In this document: piece after piece, positions 54,269-63,209 of the stretch
Layout of the letters: the number at the start of each line of letters is the position of its first letter
Position numbering within the stretch: the stretch's first letter is position 1
NCBI GenBank assembly: GCA_016713865.1
Contig: JADJOG010000049.1
Coordinates: forward strand, 15,902 to 79,901
Direction of reading: 5' to 3'
Length of the DNA stretch: 64,000 nucleotides
From: Flavobacteriales bacterium
GTDB lineage: Bacteria; Bacteroidota; Bacteroidia; Flavobacteriales_F; PHOS-HE28
Notes under the pieces: generated by a model
The model's input: only the letters and a program-made list of their open reading frames with translations
Told to the model about the DNA's origin: nothing
Databases searched by the model: none
Position numbers and translations under genes: made by a program

Positions 54269-54671
54269 CTAACTGCGGTCAGGTTGCCTTAACGCGGTTA
54301 TGAACAGGACCACCCAGCCAGCGATGAAGCAGATTCCGCCGAGCGGGGTCAATGGGCCAAGCACATGCTCCGCGCCTGCTAGACCAAATAAGTCCTTGGC
54401 GCTCAACAAGTACAGTGATCCACTGAACAGCAGGACCCCAACGACCAAGAAGTATGCGACCAGCTTCGACCGCTTCTGTCCGAGCCTGATTTCCAGGACA
54501 CCCACGAGAAGCAATCCAAGAGCATGGTAAGTGATAATCGACCCCAGTGCCCCAGTTGGCGAGTTGGATCGGAGTGAGCCGCTCCTTGAGCGCATGTGCC
54601 CCGAATGCTCCCAGCATGACAGCTATGGCCATGAGGGCAGCTCCTGTTGCAATTATCCGGTTCCCATTCAT
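54269..54671 (-). CDS. DUF423 family membrane protein (frameshifted)
   Basis: About 134 residues with four helices. N-terminal MNGNRIIATGAALMAIAVML GAFGAHALKERLTP is the DUF423 hallmark ('LGAFGAHAL'), the rest YHALGLLLVGVLEIRLG, KLVAYFLVVGVLLFSGSLYL L, and LGPLTPLGGICFIAGWVVLF is in another frame. One break near 54540. Family function unknown. Confidence 0.9.
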
Positions 54672-54695
54672 GCCGCAAAGGTGGGTGGCGGAAAC

Positions 54696-54728
54696 GGCGA
54701 AGCCCCTCGATGATCGAGGGGCTTCGCC
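54696..54728 (-). terminator. Strong terminator hairpin after the LPP20-like gene
   Basis: Perfect 15-bp stem GGCGAAGCCCCTCGA / TCGAGGGGCTTCGCC with a TGA loop, 17 bases after the stop at 54745. Confidence 0.88.
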
Positions 54729-54744
54729 AGAATCGCTTCGGAAC

Positions 54745-55344
54745 TTACTTCTTCATCCGCTCCATCTCCTTCTCGAAGGTCTCCTTGAATTTCTCGTAGT
54801 CGTAGTCGATGCGCAGACGCTCATCGCTGCTGAGGCGCTGGTTGTATGCGGCGAGCAGTTCTTGCGCGCTGAGCTCGATGGCTACGTATGCCTTGTAGTT
54901 GCCGGTGCTGTTCACCTTCATCATCTTCTCGCAGATGGTCTTGATCCCGGTGAGCTGCTGATCGACCACTTCACGCGAGAGGGCCTCGTAACGTTCGCCG
55001 ATCTCCTCGCGATTCTGCATCTCGCGGCTGTTCACGTAGTTGTCGATCACCGACTTCACGCGGGTGTTGATCGAGGCAGCCAGGTCAGCGCGTGCATTGC
55101 TCATGGCCTTCTTCTTGGCCGTTGCTTGATCCATGCTCTCGCCGAGCGAGTTGGCGCGGAAGACCTTGTTATCGGTGAAGAACTCGGGACCTGAGCAAGG
55201 AATGATGACCTCGGTTTCACCCGCAGGGTCGGGCTTGGTCACTTCGGCCTGCTTCTTCTTGCTCTTGCAGGAGGCCATGCCACCGGCCAGGATCGTGGCT
55301 GAGAAGGCAATCATCAGGGTGCGGGAGAAACTCATCGTTTTCAT
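54745..55344 (-). CDS. LPP20-like lipoprotein
   Basis: A 199-residue lipoprotein: MKTMSFSRTLMIAFSATILA GGMASCKSKKK with lipobox MASC. The mature part has IPCSGPEFFTDNKVFRANSL GES and the LPP20-type helix (ATAKKKAMSNARADLAASIN), then IELSAQELLAAYNQRLSSDE. The family is named for a Helicobacter surface lipoprotein; members often accompany CsgG-like proteins, as here. Terminates at a perfect hairpin. Confidence 0.82.
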   Translation of the reverse strand: MKTMSFSRTLMIAFSATILAGGMASCKSKKKQAEVTKPDPAGETEVIIPCSGPEFFTDNKVFRANSLGESMDQATAKKKAMSNARADLAASINTRVKSVIDNYVNSREMQNREEIGERYEALSREVVDQQLTGIKTICEKMMKVNSTGNYKAYVAIELSAQELLAAYNQRLSSDERLRIDYDYEKFKETFEKEMERMKK

Positions 55345-55441
55345 GGTGTTGCGCCTTTATCGGGCGGGGTGTTCGTTGCGAGGATTGCTGGTGTTGGTTG
55401 GGTGGTGTTTTGCTGATCGCGTGCCAAACTAAGAAATGGCC

Positions 55442-56821
55442 TTATTGAAGGGCATTCATGATGGCAGGCACGATTTCCTTGCGCACGTCCTGCGCGGCTT
55501 TCTTGTAGGCGTCGATACCGGCCTTATCGGCGCTGAGCTGGATGCCTTTCACATTCTGCTTCACGCCATCCTTCACGGTCTCGTTGGTCTTGCGGTCGCG
55601 GAAATTCCAATTGGCATCAAGGAACGCCGTATGGAAACCATTGGCCTCGCCCCCACTGCGCGTGCTGCAGGTGAGTTGAAGGATAAGGTCGGCCTCCGTT
55701 TCGCGATCAACGATGCGGAAGCCGCTGCGGGTGAGTTCCTCACGCATAACCGGAGCTAATCCAGCATCGCCTACTCCTGCTCCGATGTTGGTCTCGTTGG
55801 CGCGCATGAACACGCGCGGCATGCGCACGGTGATGGCCGCTCGGGCTTGTGGCACGCTAAGGCTTCCCACAAGTGCCTTCACCACATCGGGTTCCAGATC
55901 CTTGCTCACCAGAGCATCCATGTCGGGCCGAACTACGAAATCGTTCCCTGCCTGTGCCACGGCCACGCGACGGACACTGGTGCGCAGGCGGCCTTCAGCA
56001 TCGGTGTTCTTCTGCTCGGTCACGGCGCCATCCAGTCCCGCATAGGTGATGCGAAGCGGCAACTGGGGAAGATCACGGCCCCGGCTGTTCTCACCGTATG
56101 TGGCGGTGATCATCACTTCGCGACGGAAGTGGTTCGCATAATCCAGGTCGATCCGGTCGGGAAGCAAAGCCAGGCGGATACCGGATGTGAGCCCTTGCAA
56201 GTGCGAGAAGATCTCGGTGGCCAGGGGCATCTGTTTCCCATCAATCTCGGCCATATCGCTTTCGCCCCAATAGGGCTTCATGGCGATGAGTGCCCGGAGA
56301 TCCTGATCGATGGCCTCGCGCAGATTGCCCGCAGCGATGCTGGCGCGTGAGCGCTGATGCAGGTCGAGCGCTGTGGCGATGGCTTTGCCTTTGCTTTCGG
56401 CCTTCAAGCGCGCGTGCTCGCTCTTCGAGAGCCGGTAGTACATCCAGTACTCTGTTGGCCCTTCCCACGAATCAACCAGCTCATACCCTTCGAGCTGCTC
56501 GGTTGTCGTGGTGCGAATGGTGCTCGTGAAGGTCTCGTCGAATCGATTGCGGCCGTCGGCGGTGAAGAGCAGGCTATTGCCTTCGACTCGCACGCTGATT
56601 TCCTGAGCGAGCTGATCCAGTGCATTCTTGCGCGCGCTCTCTTGGGCATCGCCGCGTGCTTTGCTGCCCAGTCCAATGCCGATGTAGTACGCGCTGCTCA
56701 TCGGTCGCGAGCGCACCCACTCCGGCCGCGTATCCAGCGGCGGGGGCGGAGGCGCTTGCACCTGCTGGCTGCCTTTGCAGCCCGCAAGCACCAGAGCGGC
56801 GATCAGGGCATAGCGCTTCAT
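55442..56821 (-). CDS. LPP20 family lipoprotein (459 residues)
   Basis: Signal peptide MKRYALIAALVLAGCKGSQQ with lipobox LAGC. The LPP20/FlgO-like domain follows: RPEWVRSRPMSSAYYIGIGL GSKA, AQESARKNALDQLAQEISVR VEGNSL. The remaining 250 residues contain two more domains (DYANHFRREVMITATYGENS, and ANETNIGAGVGDAGLAPVMR EELTRSGFRIVDRETEADLI L, a LapB/TolB-like beta segment). ATG overlaps the stop of the CsgG-like gene by four bases (ATGA). Probably an outer-membrane-associated assembly factor. Confidence 0.82.
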   Translation of the reverse strand: MKRYALIAALVLAGCKGSQQVQAPPPPPLDTRPEWVRSRPMSSAYYIGIGLGSKARGDAQESARKNALDQLAQEISVRVEGNSLLFTADGRNRFDETFTSTIRTTTTEQLEGYELVDSWEGPTEYWMYYRLSKSEHARLKAESKGKAIATALDLHQRSRASIAAGNLREAIDQDLRALIAMKPYWGESDMAEIDGKQMPLATEIFSHLQGLTSGIRLALLPDRIDLDYANHFRREVMITATYGENSRGRDLPQLPLRITYAGLDGAVTEQKNTDAEGRLRTSVRRVAVAQAGNDFVVRPDMDALVSKDLEPDVVKALVGSLSVPQARAAITVRMPRVFMRANETNIGAGVGDAGLAPVMREELTRSGFRIVDRETEADLILQLTCSTRSGGEANGFHTAFLDANWNFRDRKTNETVKDGVKQNVKGIQLSADKAGIDAYKKAAQDVRKEIVPAIMNALQ

Positions 56822-58195
56822 GGCAGGCGCGAGTTCAGCTCCTGCTGGATCGCAGAAGCCATCTGGCTGGTGCTTTGGCGCACGAGCTCGCTGCCCAAGG
56901 TGGCCACGCTCTTCACTTCGCGCGGCGCGTTCAGCAGATTGCGCAGGTCGTTGCGCCGGCCACCGTTCAGGTCGGCTGCGTTGTTCAGGCTGGGGAAGAG
57001 CAGGTCGCGGTTGCCGTTGTACGTGGCGTAGTACATATGATCGCCCTGCTCCTTCTCGAATGATTTGCTCATGAGCACCTCGCCGGTCTCCAATGAGATC
57101 AGGCGGTAGTTCACGGCCATGCGCGTCTTGTTCTCCTGGTAGTGCTCCGATATAGCTCACCGGTTTGTAGCGCGTTACGAAGTACTTCTCGCCGGTCTCC
57201 TTGTTCACCTGCTGAACAGCGTAGGACTCGAAACCATTCTTGGTGCCTTGGCGCACTTGTCCAGCTTCTTCGCGGTAATCGGTGACATCGCCTATCAGCA
57301 GGGCTTGCGCGCCGATCAGGTTACCCACTCGGGCAGCAGTGGCCTCATCGACCACGCCGCTGAGGCTTAGGCGCTGCTCCTGCATGATGCGGTCGAGATT
57401 CTCGCGGTCAACCACCTTGAGGAAGGGATCGCGCACTTCGGTGAGCGCGGTGATGGCTTGTCCCTGCAACCTCGATGCGATATCCTGGCGCTTGGTCGCC
57501 GTTGTGAAAGGGAGCACCGCCACGGTGAATTGGCCCTTGGTAAGCGCCTCTTGGCGCAAGGCCATGGCATCCTTGTACGCTGCATCGCGCGTTACCACCT
57601 TATCCAATGAGCCATAAGCCTTCCGGAACGCCTTTGCCTCCAGATCAGCCTTGCCTTGGCGATAGAGCGGCTCCAAGTAGGCGATGCTCTGCAGGCTGCT
57701 CGCATCCTTGTAATTGGGCTCCAAGCGCGCGATCTTGGCGAAGACCTGCTCGGCGCCCTTGTAGTCCTCCTTCGCCATGAGCGCCTGGCCTTCGTTGTAA
57801 AGTTCCACGAGGTACTCGCCCTTCACGCGCTCGAAATCGGTGCGGTAGTGATCGGGGATATCGAGCACCACACCCAAGCGACCGATACGCTCCTGGTAGG
57901 TCTTGGCGTCCTGATAGGCAGCCACTGCTTCACCTTTCGCAGAGCCCATCGCGGTGGCTTTGAAGAAGGCGCTCAACTTGTCGTTCAACAACGATTGGCC
58001 GGTCTTCTTCAGGCCGATCTTGGCATCGATGTTCCGCTGATCGCGGCGAGCGCTCTCCTCGTACATGCCAGCCGCCTCGGCATACAGGCCCGCCTCATCC
58101 AGCTTCAAGCCCTTCTTGGCGAAGGACTTCGAGCCGGAGCAGCCCGCGATTGTGATCATCGCGGCAAGCAGACCTATGGAGATGATGCGTTTCAT
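56818..58195 (-). CDS. CsgG-like lipoprotein with TPR-like N-terminus (frameshifted)
   Basis: About 459 residues. Lipoprotein signal MKRIISIGLLAAMITIAGCS; a helical TPR-like region (LDEAGLYAEAAGMYEESARR, YKGAEQVFAKIARLEPNYKD); then the CsgG-type domain: FTVAVLPFTTATKRQDIASR, FLKVVDRENLDRIMQEQRLS, IGAQALLIGDVTDYRE. After a break near 57150 the end is MAVNYRLISLETGEVLMSKS F ... NDLRNLLNAPREVKSVATLG. CsgG forms the curli secretion pore in E. coli; here no curli subunit genes are present, so cargo is unknown. Confidence 0.86.
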
Positions 58196-58223
58196 GGCAG
58201 TGATCGGGAAAGCGGCGCTTTGC

Positions 58224-59261
58224 TTAGCGCGACTGGATGTGCTCGTTCAGCTCATCGATGGAGCTGCTGAAATTGAAGGCGTCGTTCACCTTGTAGTAGT
58301 TGCCCTTGTCATGCGTGCGCTCGTATGCCCACTTCGCGAAATCGAGCTTGCTCTCTTCGAAGTTGAACATGCCCATGACGCCCTTCACCTGGTCGGTGCT
58401 GAAGCAGCGGTCGCGGCCGATCTGCTTGGCCATGGTGAGCTTGGTCTCCTCGAAGCTCTTGCTCTCGATGCTCTTCTTGGCATCGGCGAACTCGGTGCCG
58501 CTCATGGGCATGGCGCAGCCGATGGGGCCGGTGTAGCCGGGCATGCGGTAAGGCTCAACCACGGGCTCAGGCTTGGGCGCGGGCTTGTTGGTCTGAAGGC
58601 TCGAGGAGCCTGAGGTCGTCGAGGTGGTTGTAGTCGTGGTGCGCGTGGTGTTGGTGGTGCGCGTGTTCTGATTGACCGAGCCATCCGTGACGCCCACATT
58701 CATGTTGATGCCCACACCATTTATGCCGATGCTCATGTTCACATTCTCGTTGGTGCCCATGCCCGCGTCGGAACCACCAACCTCCTCTACCACTGTAACT
58801 GTTGTGGTATGCTGAACGCCACCCACCTGAACATCCTGCTGAACCGTATTCGTGGCATTGGTCGTCGCCGGTTTGTCCTCCACGAATTCGGTGGGCTTAG
58901 GCTTAGCTGGCTCAGCCTTGGCTGCGGTGCCCAGTTCGGCTTCGCCCTGCGGACGGAATACGCGCTGGCCCTTCTTGTTGGTGGTGATCAGGATCGTGCT
59001 CTCCTTGCCCATGGTGAACCAGCCGCTCTGCTTCACGTCGGGAATGGTCTTGTCCTCGAATTTCACCACGCAAAGCGGTGTCTCGTTGCGGATACCGGTG
59101 GCCACCACGCGTGATGCAGGGGCGGCATTCTTCACATCCCCATCGATGATCAGGGTGAATTTGGCTCCATCATCAGTGAAGAAGACAAGGTCGCAGGTTT
59201 GCGCAACGGCTGCAATTGGCAGAAATAGCGCGGTGAACAGGAAAGCGGAGAGCTTGTTCAT
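58224..59261 (-). CDS. DUF4476 domain protein with threonine-rich linker
   Basis: A 345-residue secreted protein. Signal peptide MNKLSAFLFTALFLPIAAVA; N-terminal beta domain (CDLVFFTDDGAKFTLIIDGD); a long low-complexity linker rich in Thr, Asn and Gly (NTRTTNTTRTTTTTTSTTSG); and a C-terminal DUF4476 helical domain (EFADAKKSIESKSFEETKLT MAKQIGRDRCFSTDQVKGVM ... DKGNYYKVNDAFNFSSSIDE L). The family is Bacteroidota-specific with unknown function. Ahead of the CsgG/LPP20 genes in the same direction, 28 bases apart. Confidence 0.88.
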   Translation of the reverse strand: MNKLSAFLFTALFLPIAAVAQTCDLVFFTDDGAKFTLIIDGDVKNAAPASRVVATGIRNETPLCVVKFEDKTIPDVKQSGWFTMGKESTILITTNKKGQRVFRPQGEAELGTAAKAEPAKPKPTEFVEDKPATTNATNTVQQDVQVGGVQHTTTVTVVEEVGGSDAGMGTNENVNMSIGINGVGINMNVGVTDGSVNQNTRTTNTTRTTTTTTSTTSGSSSLQTNKPAPKPEPVVEPYRMPGYTGPIGCAMPMSGTEFADAKKSIESKSFEETKLTMAKQIGRDRCFSTDQVKGVMGMFNFEESKLDFAKWAYERTHDKGNYYKVNDAFNFSSSIDELNEHIQSR

Positions 59262-59284
59262 GGAAGGGGTGTTTTTCGGGTTCG

Positions 59285-59292
59285 CGAATGTA
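59285..59292 (-). promoter_or_regulatory. Candidate -7 element for the DUF4476-CsgG-LPP20 operon
   Basis: Minus-strand TACATTCG, 23 bases before the ATG at 59261. Confidence 0.4.
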
Positions 59293-59393
59293 GTTGGTGC
59301 CCGGCGAAGGCAACGGGTATGCCACGAAGCACGATTGGGGCCGACCACATGTGGGCAAGAGGCGCTTCGCATCTTCGCACGCTCAATAACCAC

Positions 59394-60734
59394 ATGCGCA
59401 AGATCCTCATCCTCGGAGCCGGCCGCAGCGCCTCGTCGCTCATCCATTACCTCATTACCCACGCTGATCAGCAGGAGTGGCGCGTAACCGTGGCCGATAA
59501 GGACCCGGCGCAAGCCCAGCGCTTGGTGCATGAGGGTCCGACCGTGGCGAACGGCGTGGCGCTGGATGCGACCGATGCCCAAGCCCGCGCAACTCTGATC
59601 GCGCAGCACGACTTGGTCATCAGCATGCTGCCAGCCTTCATGCACATGGACGTGCTGAAGGACTGTCTCGCGCTGGGCAAGCATGTGATCACGCCCAGCT
59701 ATGTGCCCGATGCGTTGTGGCCCATGGATGCCGACTTCAGGGCCAAAGGCTTGATCGTGCTCAACGAGATGGGCCTCGATCCGGGCATCGACCACATGAG
59801 CGCCATGCGCATCCTCGACCGCATCCGCGCGGAAGGTGGCCGCATGGAAGCCTTCGAGAGCCATTGCGGCGGCTTGGTAGCGCCCGAGAGCGACGACAAC
59901 CCGTGGGGCTACAAATTCAGCTGGAACCCGCGCAACGTGATCCTGGCCGGACAAGGCGGCGCAGCGAAGTACATCCGCGATGGGCAGGTGAAGTACATCC
60001 CCTACCACCGGCTCTTCACCGATACCGTGCGGATCAATGTACACGGCTTGGGCGAGTTCGATGCGTACGCCAACCGCGATTCGCTGAAGTACCGCAAGGC
60101 TTATGGCCTGGATGACATTCCCACCTTGCTGCGCGGCACCTTGCGCAAGGCCGGCTATTGCGAAGCCTGGAACGCCTTCGTGCAACTCGGCTGCACCGAT
60201 GATGGCTACGCGATGGAACTGCCCGCTACCGCCACCTACAACGATTACATCGACTCCTTCCTCCCGCATGCGGCCGGTCGCGATACGCGCACGATGCTCA
60301 TGGAAACGCTTGGCCTCGACCCGAAAGGCGCCGTGATGCAGAAGCTCGATTGGCTCGGGCTCTTCGGCAACAATGCGATCGGCGCTGCCGGCCTCTCCCC
60401 CGCCGCCACTTTGCAGCGCCTGCTCGAAGCGAAATGGAAGCTCGGCCCTGACGACAAGGATCTGGTGGTGATGTGGCATCGCTTCCGGTACAGCATCGAA
60501 GGGCAGCACCAGGAGTTGCAGGCTTCGCTCGGCGTGATCGGACAGGATCAAACGCACACGGCCATGGCGCGCACCGTGGGCTTGCCCATTGCCATGGCCT
60601 GCAAGCTGGTGCTCAACAACAAGCTCGATGATCGCGGTGTGCTGCTTCCGCTGAAGCCAACGATCTACAACCCGATCCTCGACGAGTTGGAGAAGCACGG
60701 CATTGCTTTCCGGGAAGAGGAGGTGGAGGCGTGA
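59394..60734 (+). CDS. Saccharopine dehydrogenase family protein
   Basis: A 446-residue NAD(P)-dependent oxidoreductase. Starts MRKILILGAGRSASSLIHYL, the Rossmann motif; then ISMLPAFMHMDVLKDCLALG KHVITPSY, LIVLNEMGLDPGIDHMSAMR and ESHCGGLVAPESDDNPWGYK FSWNP, all typical of the saccharopine reductase/lysine-catabolism group in Bacteroidota. It would act on lysine or a similar amino acid adduct; no lysine-pathway partner is nearby. Intact. Its reverse strand also has a long open frame, which I reject. Confidence 0.92.
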   Translation: MRKILILGAGRSASSLIHYLITHADQQEWRVTVADKDPAQAQRLVHEGPTVANGVALDATDAQARATLIAQHDLVISMLPAFMHMDVLKDCLALGKHVITPSYVPDALWPMDADFRAKGLIVLNEMGLDPGIDHMSAMRILDRIRAEGGRMEAFESHCGGLVAPESDDNPWGYKFSWNPRNVILAGQGGAAKYIRDGQVKYIPYHRLFTDTVRINVHGLGEFDAYANRDSLKYRKAYGLDDIPTLLRGTLRKAGYCEAWNAFVQLGCTDDGYAMELPATATYNDYIDSFLPHAAGRDTRTMLMETLGLDPKGAVMQKLDWLGLFGNNAIGAAGLSPAATLQRLLEAKWKLGPDDKDLVVMWHRFRYSIEGQHQELQASLGVIGQDQTHTAMARTVGLPIAMACKLVLNNKLDDRGVLLPLKPTIYNPILDELEKHGIAFREEEVEA

Positions 60735-60737
60735 TGC

Positions 60738-61431
60738 TCAGAAGTGCAGCATGAAGGGCGCCAACAAAGCCTTGTACTGTTCCGTGTAGGTGCCCGGCGC
60801 ATGCTCCACCGTCACCGGATTGTGCTCCACTTCACTACCATGGCGCGCGAACTCCAGCAGCACGCGCTTGAAGGGCCTGCCCTCCAAGTAATGCAAGGGC
60901 CCGCGACGCACCACCAATAGCCCAACGTCTTCGGTCGCTTGGCATAGGTCACGCTCGCGATTGGCGGGTACGATCACCGCGAAGCGCCCATCGTCTGCCA
61001 GCAATCGATTCACAGTGGCAACGAGTTCATCCAGCTTCAACTCGGCGCTGTGCTTGGCAATGGAGGCACTCGCATCCGTTGCGCTCATCTCTCCGGGGTA
61101 ATACGGCGGATTGCACATCACCAGATCGAACGGCTCACTGGCGCTCAGCCTTCGCGCATCCATCCAATGCACGCGGATGCGATCGACCCATGGACTCGCA
61201 TGCACATTCTCCTGCGCTTGCTCGGCTGCGGCCTCATCGATCTCCACGGCATCGATGCGTGCATCTGCGTCGCTGCGCGGCCATGAGCGCGAGCAATCCA
61301 GTTCCGGTGCCGATATCGAGGATGCGCTTTACACCTTCCACCTTGGCCCATGCGCCCAGCACAGCTCCATCGGTGCCCACCTTCATGGCGCAGCGGTCCT
61401 GCCGGATGGTGAACTGCTTGAACTGGAACAT
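60738..61431 (-). CDS. yfiC: tRNA1(Val) (adenine(37)-N6)-methyltransferase (frameshifted)
   Basis: About 230 residues. N-terminal half MFQFKQFTIRQDRCAMKVGT DGAVLGAWA, SAM-binding ILDIGTGTGLLALMAAQR; a break near 61268; then DAVEIDEAAAEQAQENVHAS, the catalytic NPPY in FDLVMCNPPYYPGE, and FKRVLLEFARHG. This is the TrmN6/YfiC family that methylates A37 of tRNA1(Val). The ending EQYKALLAPFMLHF is conserved. Divergent from the recombinase. Confidence 0.93.
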
Positions 61432-61444
61432 GCCGCGAAGATTC

Positions 61445-61452
61445 TACCTTGC
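61445..61452 (+). promoter_or_regulatory. Candidate -7 element for the recombinase
   Basis: TACCTTGC nine bases before the ATG at 61462; same TACCTT core as before other genes. Confidence 0.35.
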
Positions 61453-61461
61453 CACTTCGCA

Positions 61462-62618
61462 ATGGACAAGAAAATCGTCAACCCGAAACCGCCCGTGGTG
61501 CTGGAGCACCTGGTGCATGATTCACAACGGAACATCGCCTTGCGCTTCCCTTACGATGCCGCGCTCATCGGCGCTGCGAAGAAGATGGGCGCCAAATGGA
61601 GCAACACCCACCGGTGCTGGTACACGGCCAATTCCCCGGAACAGCTGAAGACCATCTTCGCCGCATTCAAAGGGCTGGCTTGGGTTGATATGAATGCGCT
61701 ACGGAAGAAACCCGAAACACCAGTTGCCGTGAAGGCAACGGCGGTGCAGAAGAGCTCCACTGCACTGGCACTTTCTTCGGCACAGGCCGAAGCCCTTGGC
61801 GCCATGCGCCGTAAGCTGGAAGTAGCGCGTTACAGCCCGCGGAGCATTCAGGTGTACCTCGGCGCCACGAAGCAGCTCTTCCTGTACTACCCCCAGAAGC
61901 ACCCGAACGACATCCGTACGAGGACATCGAGGCGTTCCAGCATCACCTGGCCACGGTGAAGCAGGTGAGCAACAGCACGCCTGAACCAGACCGTGAACGC
62001 CGTGCGGTACTATTACATGAACGTGGTGGGCGATGCGCGGAGAGTCACCTTCATCGAACGGCCACGCAAGGAGACCAGTTGCCAACCGTGCTCAGCGAGG
62101 AAGAAGTGGCTTCCCTTCTGCGCAATGTGGACAACCTGAAGCATCGTTGCATCCTAATGGTCATTTACTCCGGTGGACTTCGGCTCAGCGAGCTCCTCGG
62201 CTTGGAGCGGAACGATCTTTTGGTGGAACGTGGGCAATTGATCATACGAAGCGGCAAGGGCAACAAGGACCGCATCACCCTCTTGAGCCGTAAAGCACTG
62301 GTTGCCTTGGAAGAGTACCTGGCCAAGTACAAGCCGAAGCGCCATTTGTTCGAGGGACCCGATGGCGGCCCCTATTCACCGCGCAGCGTCCAGGTCACAT
62401 TCCATCGTGCGCGCGAGAAGGCCGGCATCACCAAGCCCGCCACGGTGCATACCCTGCGGCATAGCTTCGCGACACACCTTTTAGAGAAAGGAACCGATCT
62501 GCGTTACATTCAGGCCCTGCTTGGCCACAGTTCCAGCAAGACCACTGAGATCTACACCCACGTAAGCACCAAAGCCCTTGGCAAGATTCGCAGCCCTCTC
62601 GATGACCTCGACCTCTGA
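61462..62618 (+). CDS. Tyrosine recombinase/integrase with N-terminal accessory domain (frameshifted)
   Basis: About 386 residues. The first 90 residues (NIALRFPYDAALIGAAKKMG AKWSNTHRCWYTANSPEQLK) are an extra domain found on Bacteroidota integrases of this type. A SAM-like core-binding segment follows (MRRKLEVARYSPRSIQVYLG ATKQLFLYY), broken near 61915, 61978 and 62070. The catalytic domain is whole: YSGGLRLSELLGLERND (Arg), KDRITLLS, HTLRHSFATHLLEKG (His-x-x-Arg), LLGHSSSKTTEIYTHVS (His, Tyr nucleophile). It sits at the border to AT-rich sequence. Confidence 0.9.
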
Positions 62619-62764
62619 GCAAGTGCTATTGCGCTTTGCCCTCCAATCTGGAGGGATATACGCAACTGGCACCCTCTGCACAAGTCAGGAAATTGACGCA
62701 ATGCGGATATGACCAGTTAGCGGTCAGGCTAAAACGACACCCAATCAACATTAACTACAGTGTA

Positions 62765-63151
62765 ATGACAAAAGTAAAAGATAAAGCATCAGCAAGACAA
62801 GGAAATAGTTACCCAATATCTTAACGAGCTTGGCAAACATTTGACAGACCTTAAACACGGAAAAGCTGACAAAACTTTTGAAATAAAGGACTTGGCAGAC
62901 TTATTGTTGTAAGCCTAAAACATTTGAAGTAATACAATTCAGGAAATATTAGGTAAATCCCTGTGATGTTTATGAGGAACAGCTTATTGAAATTTCTAAA
63001 GAACTTTGCTCACAACTAACAACACAATTTCACATATCACTGAACATTGACTTTCGACCCTTCCAACTTCACCGATTTTTCAAAAGTTATGAAGGCAAAA
63101 CCCTAAACAGTTTCGTGAGCTAAATTCAAAACTGAACTTATCACCAAATAA
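62765..63151 (+). pseudogene. AraC-type helix-turn-helix regulator (multiple frameshifts)
   Basis: In joined frames: MTKVKDKASARQ, VTQYLNELGKHLTDLKHGKA DKTFEIKDLADLLF, PKHLSNTIQEILGKSPCDVY EEQLIEISKEL, DPSNFTRFFKSYEGKTPKQF R (the last residues inferred through indels), KTELITK. This is the compact AraC family regulator that in low-GC Bacteroidota lies directly before a short-chain dehydrogenase. Breaks occur about every 60-90 bases. Composition is strongly AT-rich. The 62619-62764 stretch before it holds no gene. Confidence 0.7.
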
Positions 63152-63209
63152 TAGGAACTTCTCACCATAGCAAACCATCCTCTATTTGCAACTTTGCATT
63201 AACAAATGC

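Noticed and set aside
59300..60698. Long open frame on the minus strand upstream of the DUF4476 gene
   Set aside because: It is the shadow of the saccharopine dehydrogenase family gene; the real DUF4476 protein starts with a signal peptide at 59261.
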